Source of the DNA: CAMLHP01 sp035707845 | GTDB taxonomy: Bacteria; Gemmatimonadota; Gemmatimonadetes; Gemmatimonadales; GWC2-71-9 | Direction: 5' to 3' | DNA: 11,171 nt | Assembly: GCA_035707845.1 (NCBI GenBank) | Contig: DASSTP010000313.1 | Coordinates: 1 to 11,171, forward strand | Part shown: one piece after another, positions 1-7,105 of the stretch | Position numbering within the stretch: the stretch's first letter is position 1 | Layout of the letters: the number at the start of each line of letters is the position of its first letter | The notes under the pieces: generated by a model | What the model saw: the letters and a program-made list of their open reading frames with translations, nothing else | The model's database searches: none | What the model was told of the DNA's origin: nothing | Program-made: the position numbers and the translations under genes

Positions 1-2805
1 CTCCACCAGCGGGTCGCGCTGGCCGTAGCTGCGGTAGTGAATGGCATTGCGCAGCTGGTCCAGGTCGTACAGGTGATCCTTCCACTTGTCGTCCAGGACG
101 GTCAGCATCACCTGCGAGAGGATCTGGGCGTCCACATCGGGAATGCCGATCTTCTGCCCGAACTCGTGCAGGTACGTCACCTTCCGCTCAAACGCCGCGC
201 GCCCTTCATCCGCGGCGGCCGTGACGATGTCCTCGAGGTCCGGCGTGGCCTCGGCGTCGAGCACCTGCTCCGGATTCACCAGGAACTGGAGCATCAGTGA
301 CTGCGCCAGCCCCTGCCGGTCAAAGTCCTCCGGCTTCTCGGCGTCGGCCAGGAAGGTGCGCACGTGGCGCTCGATGGCGCCCTCGATCATGCGGATCGCT
401 TCCGCCTTGACCTGCTCGCCGCGCTCGAGGGCAAAGAGCCGCATCGAGTAGACGACTTCGCGCTGCTGGTTCATGACGTCGTCATATTCCAGCAGCCGCT
501 TGCGGGACTGGAAGTTCTGCAGCTCGACACGCTTCTGCGCCGTCTCGATGGCGCGGGAGACGAGCCGGCCGGTGATGACCTCGCCCTCCTCTGCCCCGCT
601 CTTGTCCATCCACGCCGCGATGCGCTCGGAACCGAACAGCCGCATCAGGTCGTCTTCCAGCGAGAGGAAGAAGATGGACTGCCCCGGGTCACCCTGGCGG
701 CCGGAGCGGCCCCGCAGCTGCCGGTCAATGCGCCGGGATTCGTGCCGCTCGGTGCCGATGATCTGGAGTCCCGCCTCCTCGGCGGTGAGATCGAGGGTCT
801 TGCCGAGTTTGATGTCGGTGCCGCGGCCGGCCATGTTGGTGGCGATGGTGATGGCACTCGCCTGCCCCGCCTGCGCCACGATCTCCGCTTCGCGCTGGTG
901 GTACTTGGCGTTGAGCACTTCGTGCTTCAGCCCGCGGCGCTTGAGCATCTTGCTCAGCGTTTCCGAGACATCCACGTTCACCGTGCCGATCAGCGTGGGC
1001 AGCTGCGCCTTCTGCAGGCGCTCGACCTCATCCACGATGGCATTGTACTTCTCCCGGCGCGTCTTGTAGATCCTGTCGGGCTGGTCCAGCCGCTTGATGG
1101 GACGGTTGGTGGGCACGACGTTCACCTCGAGCCCGTAGATCGTAAAGAATTCGCCTTCCTCGGTCTCGGCGGTGCCCGTCATGCCTGAAAGCTTCTCATA
1201 CATCCGGAAATAGTTCTGGATCGTGATGGTGGCGAGCGTCTGGGTTTCGCCCTTGACCTGCACGCCCTCCTTGGCCTCCACCGCCTGGTGCAGCCCATCC
1301 GACCAGCGACGGCCCGGGAGCACGCGGCCGGTGTACTCGTCCACGATCAGCACCTGGCCATCCTGCACCAGGTAATCCACGTCCTTCTCATACAGCGCGT
1401 GGGCCTGGAGCAGCTTGTGGATGATGTGCAGCTTCTCGCTCTTGGCGGCGTAGGCGCCCTCCAGCTCGGCGCGCGCCTCCACCTTCTGGGCCGGCGTGAG
1501 ATCCGGGTCATGATCCACCCGGTGAATCTCCTCGGAAATGTCCGGCACGATGAAGAGCTGCGGGTCACCGGGCGACAGCGCCTCGGCGCCGCGGTCGGTG
1601 AGGTGCACCGAGTGGCCCTTCTCGTCGAGCACGAAGTAGAGCACATCCTCGATGTTCCGGAGCCGCTGCTGGCGGATGGGCAGCTTGCGGTCGGCCAAGG
1701 CCTCGAGCTCCACCTTCTGCACCAGCTGCTTCAGCCCCGGCTCGTTGAGCAGCTTCAGCAGCTTCTTGTTCTTGGGCATGCCCAGCTGGGCCTGGTAGAG
1801 CAGCACCCCGCCGTCGTGGCGGGTCTTGGGGTCTGCCAGCAGCGGCTCGGCCTCGGCCAGCAGTCCGCTTACCACCGTGCTCTGCTTCTTCACCAGCTCG
1901 GCCACCTGTCGGTCGAACTGCTGGTACTTGTCATCCTCCGCGTGCCCCACGGGACCGGAAATGATGAGCGGCGTCCGCGCTTCATCGATGAGGATGGAGT
2001 CCACTTCGTCGATGATGGCGTAGATGTGCTCGCGCTGGACCCGCTGGTCCAGCGTGAACACCATGTTGTCGCGCAGGTAGTCGAAGCCGTACTCGTTGTT
2101 GGTGCCGTAGGTGATGTCCGCCATGTAGGCGGCCCGGCGCTCAGGCGATTGCGGCTGGGTGTCGTCGAGACACGCCACGGTGAGGCCAAGATAGGAGTAG
2201 AGATGCCCCATCCACTGCGAGTCACGGCGGGCGAGGTAGTTATTGACCGTGATCAGGTGGCAGCCCCGGCCGGTGAGCGCATTGAGGTAGAGCGGCAGGG
2301 TGGCTACCAGCGTCTTGCCCTCGCCGGTGGCCATTTCGGCGATGCGCCCCTCGTGCAGGACGATCCCGCCGATGAGCTGGACGTCGTAGGGCACCATGTC
2401 CCAGGTGAGCTCGGTGCCGGTCACCATGACCGTGGTGCCGAGCAGGCGGCGGCAGGCCTCCCGCACAGTGGCAAAGGCCTCCGGCAGCAGCTCGTCGAGC
2501 ACCGCGGCAATTGCCTTGCGATACTGTGCCTCGAGATCCGCCGTCTGCTGTTCCAGGCGATCCCGTTCGGCCGGGTCGGCGGCATCCCGCTTGGCGGCCT
2601 TGGCCTCGCGGACGCGATCGGCCAGCTCGCCGGTGCGCTCCCGGATGATGCCCCGGAACTTCTCGGTCTGCGCCCGCAGCGCGGCTTCGTCGAGCCCGGC
2701 GAGCCGTTCCTCATGCGCCTTTATCTGGGCCAGGCGGGGACGGATCTTCTTCACGTCCCGTTCCTGCCGCGTGCCGATCACGGCGGTCACCAGCTTCTGT
2801 ATCAT
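1..2805 (-). CDS. secA: Protein translocase subunit SecA (3' end beyond window)
   Basis: ATPase motor that pushes preproteins through SecYEG at the inner membrane. The frame is open from ATG at 2805 to the left edge, giving 935 codons with no stop. Visible landmarks: Walker A GEGKT at residues 161-165 (bases 2311-2325), DEVD at 266-269 (1999-2010) followed by SILIDEARTPLI, WSDGLHQAVEAKEG near 498-511, TNMAGRGTDI from residue 656, RGRSGRQGD near 700, and RSYGQRDPLVE ending the window. The missing part is the end of the helical scaffold and the C-terminal tail, perhaps with a zinc-binding SEC-C motif. Compared with E. coli SecA there are about 56 extra residues before Walker A (charged, coiled-coil-like) and about 90 more between DEVD and the QAVEAKEG region, around residues 290-380. 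This resembles the long SecA of Bacteroidota and relatives. The start overlaps the nadD stop (ATGA). Confidence 0.97.
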   Translation of the reverse strand, partial: MIQKLVTAVIGTRQERDVKKIRPRLAQIKAHEERLAGLDEAALRAQTEKFRGIIRERTGELADRVREAKAAKRDAADPAERDRLEQQTADLEAQYRKAIAAVLDELLPEAFATVREACRRLLGTTVMVTGTELTWDMVPYDVQLIGGIVLHEGRIAEMATGEGKTLVATLPLYLNALTGRGCHLITVNNYLARRDSQWMGHLYSYLGLTVACLDDTQPQSPERRAAYMADITYGTNNEYGFDYLRDNMVFTLDQRVQREHIYAIIDEVDSILIDEARTPLIISGPVGHAEDDKYQQFDRQVAELVKKQSTVVSGLLAEAEPLLADPKTRHDGGVLLYQAQLGMPKNKKLLKLLNEPGLKQLVQKVELEALADRKLPIRQQRLRNIEDVLYFVLDEKGHSVHLTDRGAEALSPGDPQLFIVPDISEEIHRVDHDPDLTPAQKVEARAELEGAYAAKSEKLHIIHKLLQAHALYEKDVDYLVQDGQVLIVDEYTGRVLPGRRWSDGLHQAVEAKEGVQVKGETQTLATITIQNYFRMYEKLSGMTGTAETEEGEFFTIYGLEVNVVPTNRPIKRLDQPDRIYKTRREKYNAIVDEVERLQKAQLPTLIGTVNVDVSETLSKMLKRRGLKHEVLNAKYHQREAEIVAQAGQASAITIATNMAGRGTDIKLGKTLDLTAEEAGLQIIGTERHESRRIDRQLRGRSGRQGDPGQSIFFLSLEDDLMRLFGSERIAAWMDKSGAEEGEVITGRLVSRAIETAQKRVELQNFQSRKRLLEYDDVMNQQREVVYSMRLFALERGEQVKAEAIRMIEGAIERHVRTFLADAEKPEDFDRQGLAQSLMLQFLVNPEQVLDAEATPDLEDIVTAAADEGRAAFERKVTYLHEFGQKIGIPDVDAQILSQVMLTVLDDKWKDHLYDLDQLRNAIHYRSYGQRDPLVE

Positions 2806-3380
2806 GCTCCGTCACCCTTGTAGAGTCCGTTCGCCGCAACGTAGGCCGCGACGGCGTCAGGTACCCAGTAGCGAATCGAGTGGCCTTCGCGCACGCGACG
2901 CCGCACATCCGTGGCTGAAATCTCCACGAGCGGCACCGTGATCCGGCGCCACACACCGTCAGTGACCTGCAGGTGTGTTCCTGGCCGGGCAAAGACCGCG
3001 ATACGGGCCAGCTGCGCCACCACCTCCGGTTCCCGCCACTTGGGCAGGTCCCGGGCAGCATCCTCGCCGAGGAGCAGCACCCATTCGGTGTCCGGCTCGG
3101 CGGCGCTCAGCGCCCGCAAGGTATCTACGGTAAACGAGGGGCCGGGGCGATCCAGTTCCGCCGCTTCCAGGCGGAAGCCCGGGGCGCCGGCGATGGCCAG
3201 CTCCACCATCCGCGCGCGATGCGACGCGGGCGCCTGGTGACGGCCGACCTTGAACGGCTGCTGGTGCGCAGGAACGAACCGAAGCTCTTCGAGCTCCAGC
3301 TGCTCCACTGCTGACCGTGCCGTAATCAGGTGCCCGTGATGGATCGGATCGAACGATCCCCCGAAGAGCCCCACCCGCAT
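2802..3380 (-). CDS. nadD: Nicotinate-nucleotide adenylyltransferase
   Basis: Cytoplasmic enzyme joining nicotinate mononucleotide and ATP to deamido-NAD in NAD synthesis. The 192-residue length is normal for NadD. The N-terminus has the nucleotidyltransferase signature GGSFDPIHHGH (residues 7-17). Further family marks are PSFT (81-84), LGEDAARDLPKW (104-115) and ISATDVRRR (154-162), the ISSTxxR ATP-phosphate motif with an Ala in place of the usual second Ser. The ATG at 3380 shares its A with the bamD TGA (TGATG). An AGGGG five bases upstream can act as ribosome binding site. Its stop overlaps the secA start by four bases. In many bacteria nadD is followed by the ribosome-silencing factor gene rsfS; here secA takes that place. 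Confidence 0.96.
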   Translation of the reverse strand: MRVGLFGGSFDPIHHGHLITARSAVEQLELEELRFVPAHQQPFKVGRHQAPASHRARMVELAIAGAPGFRLEAAELDRPGPSFTVDTLRALSAAEPDTEWVLLLGEDAARDLPKWREPEVVAQLARIAVFARPGTHLQVTDGVWRRITVPLVEISATDVRRRVREGHSIRYWVPDAVAAYVAANGLYKGDGA

Positions 3381-4159
3381 CAGGGCCCCTGGGAAATCTT
3401 GGGAGGACAGACGTGGTCAGTGCCGGGGGTGCCTGGATGGAAACGCCGGAGATAGCCGCAGGTCTGCTCAGCGTCCTCCACGTATCCCAGCGTCCGCTGC
3501 GTGCTGATCAGGTCGATCAGCGCCTGCGGCGCAATCTTGGCCTGGGGATAGGTGGAGAGGAGATCGCGCAGGTAGATCACGGCGGAATCCCACGCCTTCA
3601 TGCGCAGGTAGTACTTGGCCGCCTTGTATTCCTTGGTGGCGAAGTCATCGTTCAGCGCCGCGATGCGTGTCTTGGCACGCGCGGCGGCATCGGTCCCGGG
3701 ATACCGGTTGAGCACCTCTTCGTACGTGCTCAGTGCCGAGCTTCCGTAGGTGGGATCGAGTTCGGGCCGACGCCACAGGTCGGCGTAGGCGTCACCCACC
3801 CGCACCAGCGCGTCAGCCGCGAGTGGATGGGTGGGCGTCTCGTCGCTGACACGCCGGAACTCCCGGGCGGCTTCGAGCCGGCGCCCGGACGCGAAGTTGG
3901 CCTCGCCCAGCAGGAAGTGCCCTTCGACGCGGCGTGGGTCGTTGCCTGGCGACTCCAGGTTGAAGCGCTCCACCCGCTCGATGGTCTTGCTCCAGTCACC
4001 TTGCCGGAACGCGGCGTGGGCGTTGGCCCAGAGCGAATCGAGCTGGGCCGGGCTGAGCGACTCCGCGCCGCTCACCGGCGCGACCACCGCACCGCGGCTC
4101 GTGGCGGAGCCGCACGCGCTGGTGAGCAGGAGCCAGGGCAGGAACCGGCGTACTGTCAT
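3380..4159 (-). CDS. bamD: BamD/YfiO-like outer membrane assembly lipoprotein
   Basis: Probable BamD-family lipoprotein, the TPR component of the BAM complex that inserts beta-barrel proteins into the outer membrane. The 259-residue protein has a basic N-terminus, a hydrophobic stretch LPWLLLTSAC and a candidate lipidated Cys16; the -3 position is Thr rather than the usual Leu. TPR-like helix pairs follow from about residue 38 to 240. The segment around 135-185 (LDPTYGSSAL, EEVLNRYPGTDAAARAKTRI, KEYKAAKYYLRMKAWDSAVIY) matches the BamD pattern of aligned tyrosines and RYP/TYP repeat ends. Cys234 and Cys251 could pair. The ATG overlaps the upstream stop (ATGA, 4156-4159). No good Shine-Dalgarno is visible before it, so translation probably depends on coupling. 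A related YbgF/CpoB-type TPR protein is the main alternative. Confidence 0.85.
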   Translation of the reverse strand: MTVRRFLPWLLLTSACGSATSRGAVVAPVSGAESLSPAQLDSLWANAHAAFRQGDWSKTIERVERFNLESPGNDPRRVEGHFLLGEANFASGRRLEAAREFRRVSDETPTHPLAADALVRVGDAYADLWRRPELDPTYGSSALSTYEEVLNRYPGTDAAARAKTRIAALNDDFATKEYKAAKYYLRMKAWDSAVIYLRDLLSTYPQAKIAPQALIDLISTQRTLGYVEDAEQTCGYLRRFHPGTPGTDHVCPPKISQGP

Positions 4160-5064
4160 TGCACATCCACTGGTCTTGTATCCCCTGCCGAATCGGCAGG
4201 GGAGAGTGTAGCAAGTCGGTTGCGGGCGAGCTTGCTCAGCGTATCGTCAGGCGTGCCGAGCGTGATTGCGCGCTGCCAGGCGATGGCCGCCGCGATCGGG
4301 TCACCCTGCTTCACCCGGGCGTCGCCCAGCCCCAGCAGGGCGCGGCGGCCGGTCCAGCCGGCCGGATCGCCCCGGGAGGCCCTCGCAAACCAGCGGTCGG
4401 CAGAGATGACCGCATTCGAGTCCAGGGCAGCGATTCCAAGCCGCAGGGCGCACGTTGCATACCCCGTTCCAGCGGAGTCGCGCATTCCGGCATTGGTCGA
4501 GCGCCGCATGACAGCCCGGAATGCATACGCCGCCTCGGCACACTGGCTGGTACTCATGAGCCCGCCGTACTGCAGCAGCAGGGAATCGAAGGTGCCCGCG
4601 TCAGGCGCACCGGCCAGGGCCAGCGGCAGCATCTTCGCCCGCGACGCCGGCTTGAGCGTGCCACCCTGCACCAGCGCATAGGCATACGACGTCACCGGCC
4701 ACTCCGGTGCGATCCGCTCCAGCCCGGCAACCGCAGTTGCCAGCGCACCCATGGCCCTTGTCCGGAGCGCCTGCCTGGCGACCTCGGCGAGGCCGTCGCC
4801 GGCTTCGGCATGACGCGAGGGATCGGCCGAGGCGAGCGCCAGGTAGGCGCTGGCGGCCGAATCGAGCTGCCCGGCACGCAATGCCGTGGCGCCCGTCTTG
4901 GCCCAGAGCCGCGCGCTCTCGTGTGTCGCCGCGAGGCCGGCATAGAGCGGAAGCGCGTCTGCATATCGGCCGCTCAGGTACAGCTCATCGGCATCCCGTT
5001 CCTGCTGGCCGCCGCTGCAGGCAAGGCAGAAACCGATCAGCAGCAGCGCCACTCGCCGCCTCAT
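4156..5064 (-). CDS. Unrecognised TPR-like lipoprotein
   Basis: Predicted 302-residue envelope lipoprotein of unknown function. The N-terminus MRRRVALLLIGFCLAC has a basic start, a hydrophobic core and a candidate lipid-modified Cys16 followed by SGGQQ; the -3 residue is Cys, so the lipobox is not classical. The rest is alanine- and leucine-rich helical sequence with TPR-like units, clearest at about 25-85 (ADELYLSGRYADALPLYAGL, ALRAGQLDSAASAYLALA) and 205-270 (SADRWFARASRGDPAG, LGLGDARVKQGDPIAAAIAWQRAI). Cys175 and Cys205 may form a disulfide. The start overlaps the stop of the upstream TPR gene as ATGA (5061-5064), and its own stop overlaps bamD in the same way. Position next to bamD suggests a periplasmic scaffold near the outer membrane. 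I cannot assign a named family. Confidence 0.85.
   Translation of the reverse strand: MRRRVALLLIGFCLACSGGQQERDADELYLSGRYADALPLYAGLAATHESARLWAKTGATALRAGQLDSAASAYLALASADPSRHAEAGDGLAEVARQALRTRAMGALATAVAGLERIAPEWPVTSYAYALVQGGTLKPASRAKMLPLALAGAPDAGTFDSLLLQYGGLMSTSQCAEAAYAFRAVMRRSTNAGMRDSAGTGYATCALRLGIAALDSNAVISADRWFARASRGDPAGWTGRRALLGLGDARVKQGDPIAAAIAWQRAITLGTPDDTLSKLARNRLATLSPADSAGDTRPVDVQ
4181..4203 (-). repeat. Strong inverted repeat at the lipoprotein/bamD junction
   Basis: The arms TCCCCTGCCG (4181-4190) and CGGCAGGGGA (4194-4203) are perfect complements of 10 bp around a 3-base loop. The hairpin lies within the last codons of the upstream lipoprotein gene (TLSPADSAGD) and ends 21 bases before the bamD ATG. 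On the transcribed strand it is followed by TACAAGACC, with no T-run, so it does not look like an intrinsic terminator. It could shape bamD translation or mRNA stability, but that is inference and chance is not excluded in GC-rich DNA. Confidence 0.6.
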
Positions 5065-5783
5065 GTCGGGCGACCGACCATGTGCAGGTAGGCCTGCACC
5101 CGCGGATTGTCGGGCCGCCGCGCCAGCAGGTGCTCCCAGACTTCGCGCGCGCCTTCGGCATCGCCGGAGAGATAGCGTGCCAGGCCAAGCGCGGCACCAG
5201 CATCGAGGAACGCCGGGCGCGCGGTCACCACCTGCTCCAGTTCCTCGCGCGCCTCGAGCGCGCGTCCCGCCTCGAGCAGCACCCGCGCCAGGCGATAGCG
5301 CAGGTCATGGAACGTCGGTCCCAGTTCCAGCGCGCGCCGATACTGCTCGGCGGCAAGGTCGAGCGCTCCCACTTCGGCATACGCGTGGGCCAGCTCGGCA
5401 TGGCGATTGGCGAGCTGCGCCGCCACCGGCGCCGCGAAGCCCTTCACGTTCCCGGTGTCGGCGAGCGCCGCGCGCCGGAAGCATTCTTCTGCCTCTGTCG
5501 AGCGGCCGAGCTGGTTGAGCAGCAGGCCACGATGGATGAGCGCCTCGAGATAGCGCGGATTGAGGTCGAGGGCGCGGTCAAACTGTTCCAGTGCCCGCTC
5601 GGTGTGCCCCAGCAGCGACAGCGAGACGCCGAGCAGATGGTGGGCATCGGCAAACGCATTGCCCTGGGCCGTGATCTCCTCGAGCAGGTGCACGGCACCG
5701 TGATAGTCCTGCAGCACGAATCGCTCGCGGGCGCGCAGCATGAGCTGGTCGCTGCTGGGCTGCATGGCGTCTCGCATGCTCAC
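5061..5783 (-). CDS. Soluble tetratricopeptide-repeat protein
   Basis: 240-residue protein made almost entirely of TPR helix pairs, with no signal peptide or membrane segment, so probably cytoplasmic. Clear 34-residue units lie at about 43-76 (ending ALEQFDRALDLNP), 77-110 (LEALIHRGLLLNQLGRSTEAEECF), 124-156 (ending AAEQYRRALELGP), 157-190 and 191-224. A partial unit precedes them and a short tail ends YLHMVGRPT. I chose the GTG at 5783 because GGAGG (5790-5794) sits six bases upstream and the codon follows the ugd stop after one base, as ugd follows wbpA. ATGs at 5777 and 5765 are alternatives; an ATG at 5816 would overlap ugd by 32 bases. Partner proteins cannot be named. Context suggests a scaffold for envelope or glycan work. 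Confidence 0.9.
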   Translation of the reverse strand: MSMRDAMQPSSDQLMLRARERFVLQDYHGAVHLLEEITAQGNAFADAHHLLGVSLSLLGHTERALEQFDRALDLNPRYLEALIHRGLLLNQLGRSTEAEECFRRAALADTGNVKGFAAPVAAQLANRHAELAHAYAEVGALDLAAEQYRRALELGPTFHDLRYRLARVLLEAGRALEAREELEQVVTARPAFLDAGAALGLARYLSGDAEGAREVWEHLLARRPDNPRVQAYLHMVGRPT

Positions 5784-5784
5784 T

Positions 5785-7104
5785 TCATGCCTCCACCTGG
5801 CTGCACCGCCGGCCAACGCCGCTGTAGCGGATGCCGGCCTGCGTCACGCGCATGGGGTCGTAGAGATTCCGGCCGTCCACGATGGCGGGCTGGCGCATCT
5901 CCCTGGCAATACGGCTGAAGTCCGGCGTGCGATACATCAGCCACTCGGTCATCACGGCCAGCACGTCGGCACCCGCAAGCACGGCATAAGGATCGTCGGC
6001 CAGGGCAATGCGATCGCCATAGTGCGCCTGGACCGCCGGCATGGCCTTGGGATCGTGGGCCTGGACCCGGGCGCCGGATTCCAGCAGGCAGTCAATCAGG
6101 GCCATGGCCGGACTCTCCCGCACGTCGTCGGTCTCGGCCTTGAAGGCGAGTCCCCAGACCGCGATGGTGCGCCCGGTCAGCCCGCCGGCAGCGCGTCGCA
6201 CCTTCTCGACGATGCTGCGGCGCTGCCGCCGGTTGACCTGTTCCACGGCCCGGAGCAGGTCCGGCTCCACGCCGAGTCGTTCCGCGGTGTGAATCAGGGC
6301 CTGCAGGTCCTTGGGGAAGCATGACCCGCCATAGCCGGGACCGGGATAGAGATACGCGCGGCCGATGCGACGGTCCGAGCCGATCCCGTTGCGCACCATC
6401 GCGACGTCGGCGCCCACGGCTTCACACAGCGCGGCAATCTGGTTGATGAACGACACGCGCGTCGCAAGCATGGCATTGGCCGCGTACTTGGTGAGCTCCG
6501 CCGATGCGGGATCCATGAACAGGATGCGGTCACCACCCCGCCGCGTGTATGGCGCGTACAGTTCATTCAGCAAGCCGCGGACGGCGGGACTCCCGGTCCC
6601 GACCACGACGCGGTCCGGATGCATGAAGTCATCCACGGCCGCGCCTTCCTTCAGGAATTCCGGATTGGCTGCCACCTCGAACGGCACGGAGCCGGCCTGG
6701 GCGACAACGGCCGCAACCTGGGCGGTGGTGCCAACCGGCACCGTGGACTTGAGGACCAGGACCTTGGGCTCCGTGGCCTGGCGAGCGATGGCCTCCGCCA
6801 CGTGCAGCACGTGGGAGAGGTCGGCCTCGCCGCCGGCGCCCGGCGGCGTCCCCACCGCCACGAAGATGACCGGCGCATGCGCCACGGCCTCGGCCAGGTC
6901 GGTGACGAAACGAAGTCGGCCCGCCGCCTGGTTCTGCCGGACCAGTGGCTCGAGTCCCGGCTCGAACAGCGGCAGGTCATTGGCGCGCAGGCGCGCCACC
7001 CGTGCCGCGTCGCGCTCGACGCACACGACATCATTGCCCGTCTCGGCGAAGCAGGCGCTGGCCACCAGTCCGACGTAGCCGCTGCCGACGACGGACAGCT
7101 TCAC
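5785..7104 (-). CDS. ugd: UDP-glucose 6-dehydrogenase
   Basis: Oxidises UDP-glucose with two NAD+ to UDP-glucuronic acid in the cytoplasm, a precursor for acidic polysaccharides. The 439-residue length is standard. The Rossmann motif GSGYVG is at 7-12 and VAVGTPPG at 82-89. NPEFLKEG lies at 147-154, ELTKYAANA at 203-211 (Lys206, Asn210), and PGYGGSCFPKD at 256-266 contains the catalytic Cys262 and Asp266. The C-terminal UDP-binding domain has GLAFKAETDDVRESPA (318-333). These are the TuaD/Ugd-type signatures and differ from those of the neighbouring WbpA. The start codon is GTG at 7104, one base after the wbpA stop, with GGGG about seven bases upstream. The TPR gene follows after one base. 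Confidence 0.95.
   Translation of the reverse strand: MKLSVVGSGYVGLVASACFAETGNDVVCVERDAARVARLRANDLPLFEPGLEPLVRQNQAAGRLRFVTDLAEAVAHAPVIFVAVGTPPGAGGEADLSHVLHVAEAIARQATEPKVLVLKSTVPVGTTAQVAAVVAQAGSVPFEVAANPEFLKEGAAVDDFMHPDRVVVGTGSPAVRGLLNELYAPYTRRGGDRILFMDPASAELTKYAANAMLATRVSFINQIAALCEAVGADVAMVRNGIGSDRRIGRAYLYPGPGYGGSCFPKDLQALIHTAERLGVEPDLLRAVEQVNRRQRRSIVEKVRRAAGGLTGRTIAVWGLAFKAETDDVRESPAMALIDCLLESGARVQAHDPKAMPAVQAHYGDRIALADDPYAVLAGADVLAVMTEWLMYRTPDFSRIAREMRQPAIVDGRNLYDPMRVTQAGIRYSGVGRRCSQVEA
5790..5794 (-). promoter_or_regulatory. Shine-Dalgarno GGAGG for the TPR gene
   Basis: GGAGG lies inside the last ugd codons, six bases before GTG 5783 and twelve before ATG 5777. The spacing favours the GTG start. 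Confidence 0.65.
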
Positions 7105-7105
7105 C

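Noticed and set aside
1288..2823. A 511-codon open frame on the plus strand
   Set aside because: It lies exactly opposite secA, whose motifs are unmistakable on the minus strand. Long antisense frames are expected in GC-rich genes with strong third-position bias, and its translation shows no known domain.
4346..4364. CGGCCGG/CCGGCCG inverted repeat with a 5-base loop
   Set aside because: A 7-bp all-G/C stem in the middle of a gene in GC-rich DNA is easily due to chance, and it lies at no gene boundary.
3413..4681. A 422-codon plus-strand open frame
   Set aside because: It runs opposite bamD and the lipoprotein gene, has low-complexity Arg/Gly/Ala-rich sequence and no plausible start context.
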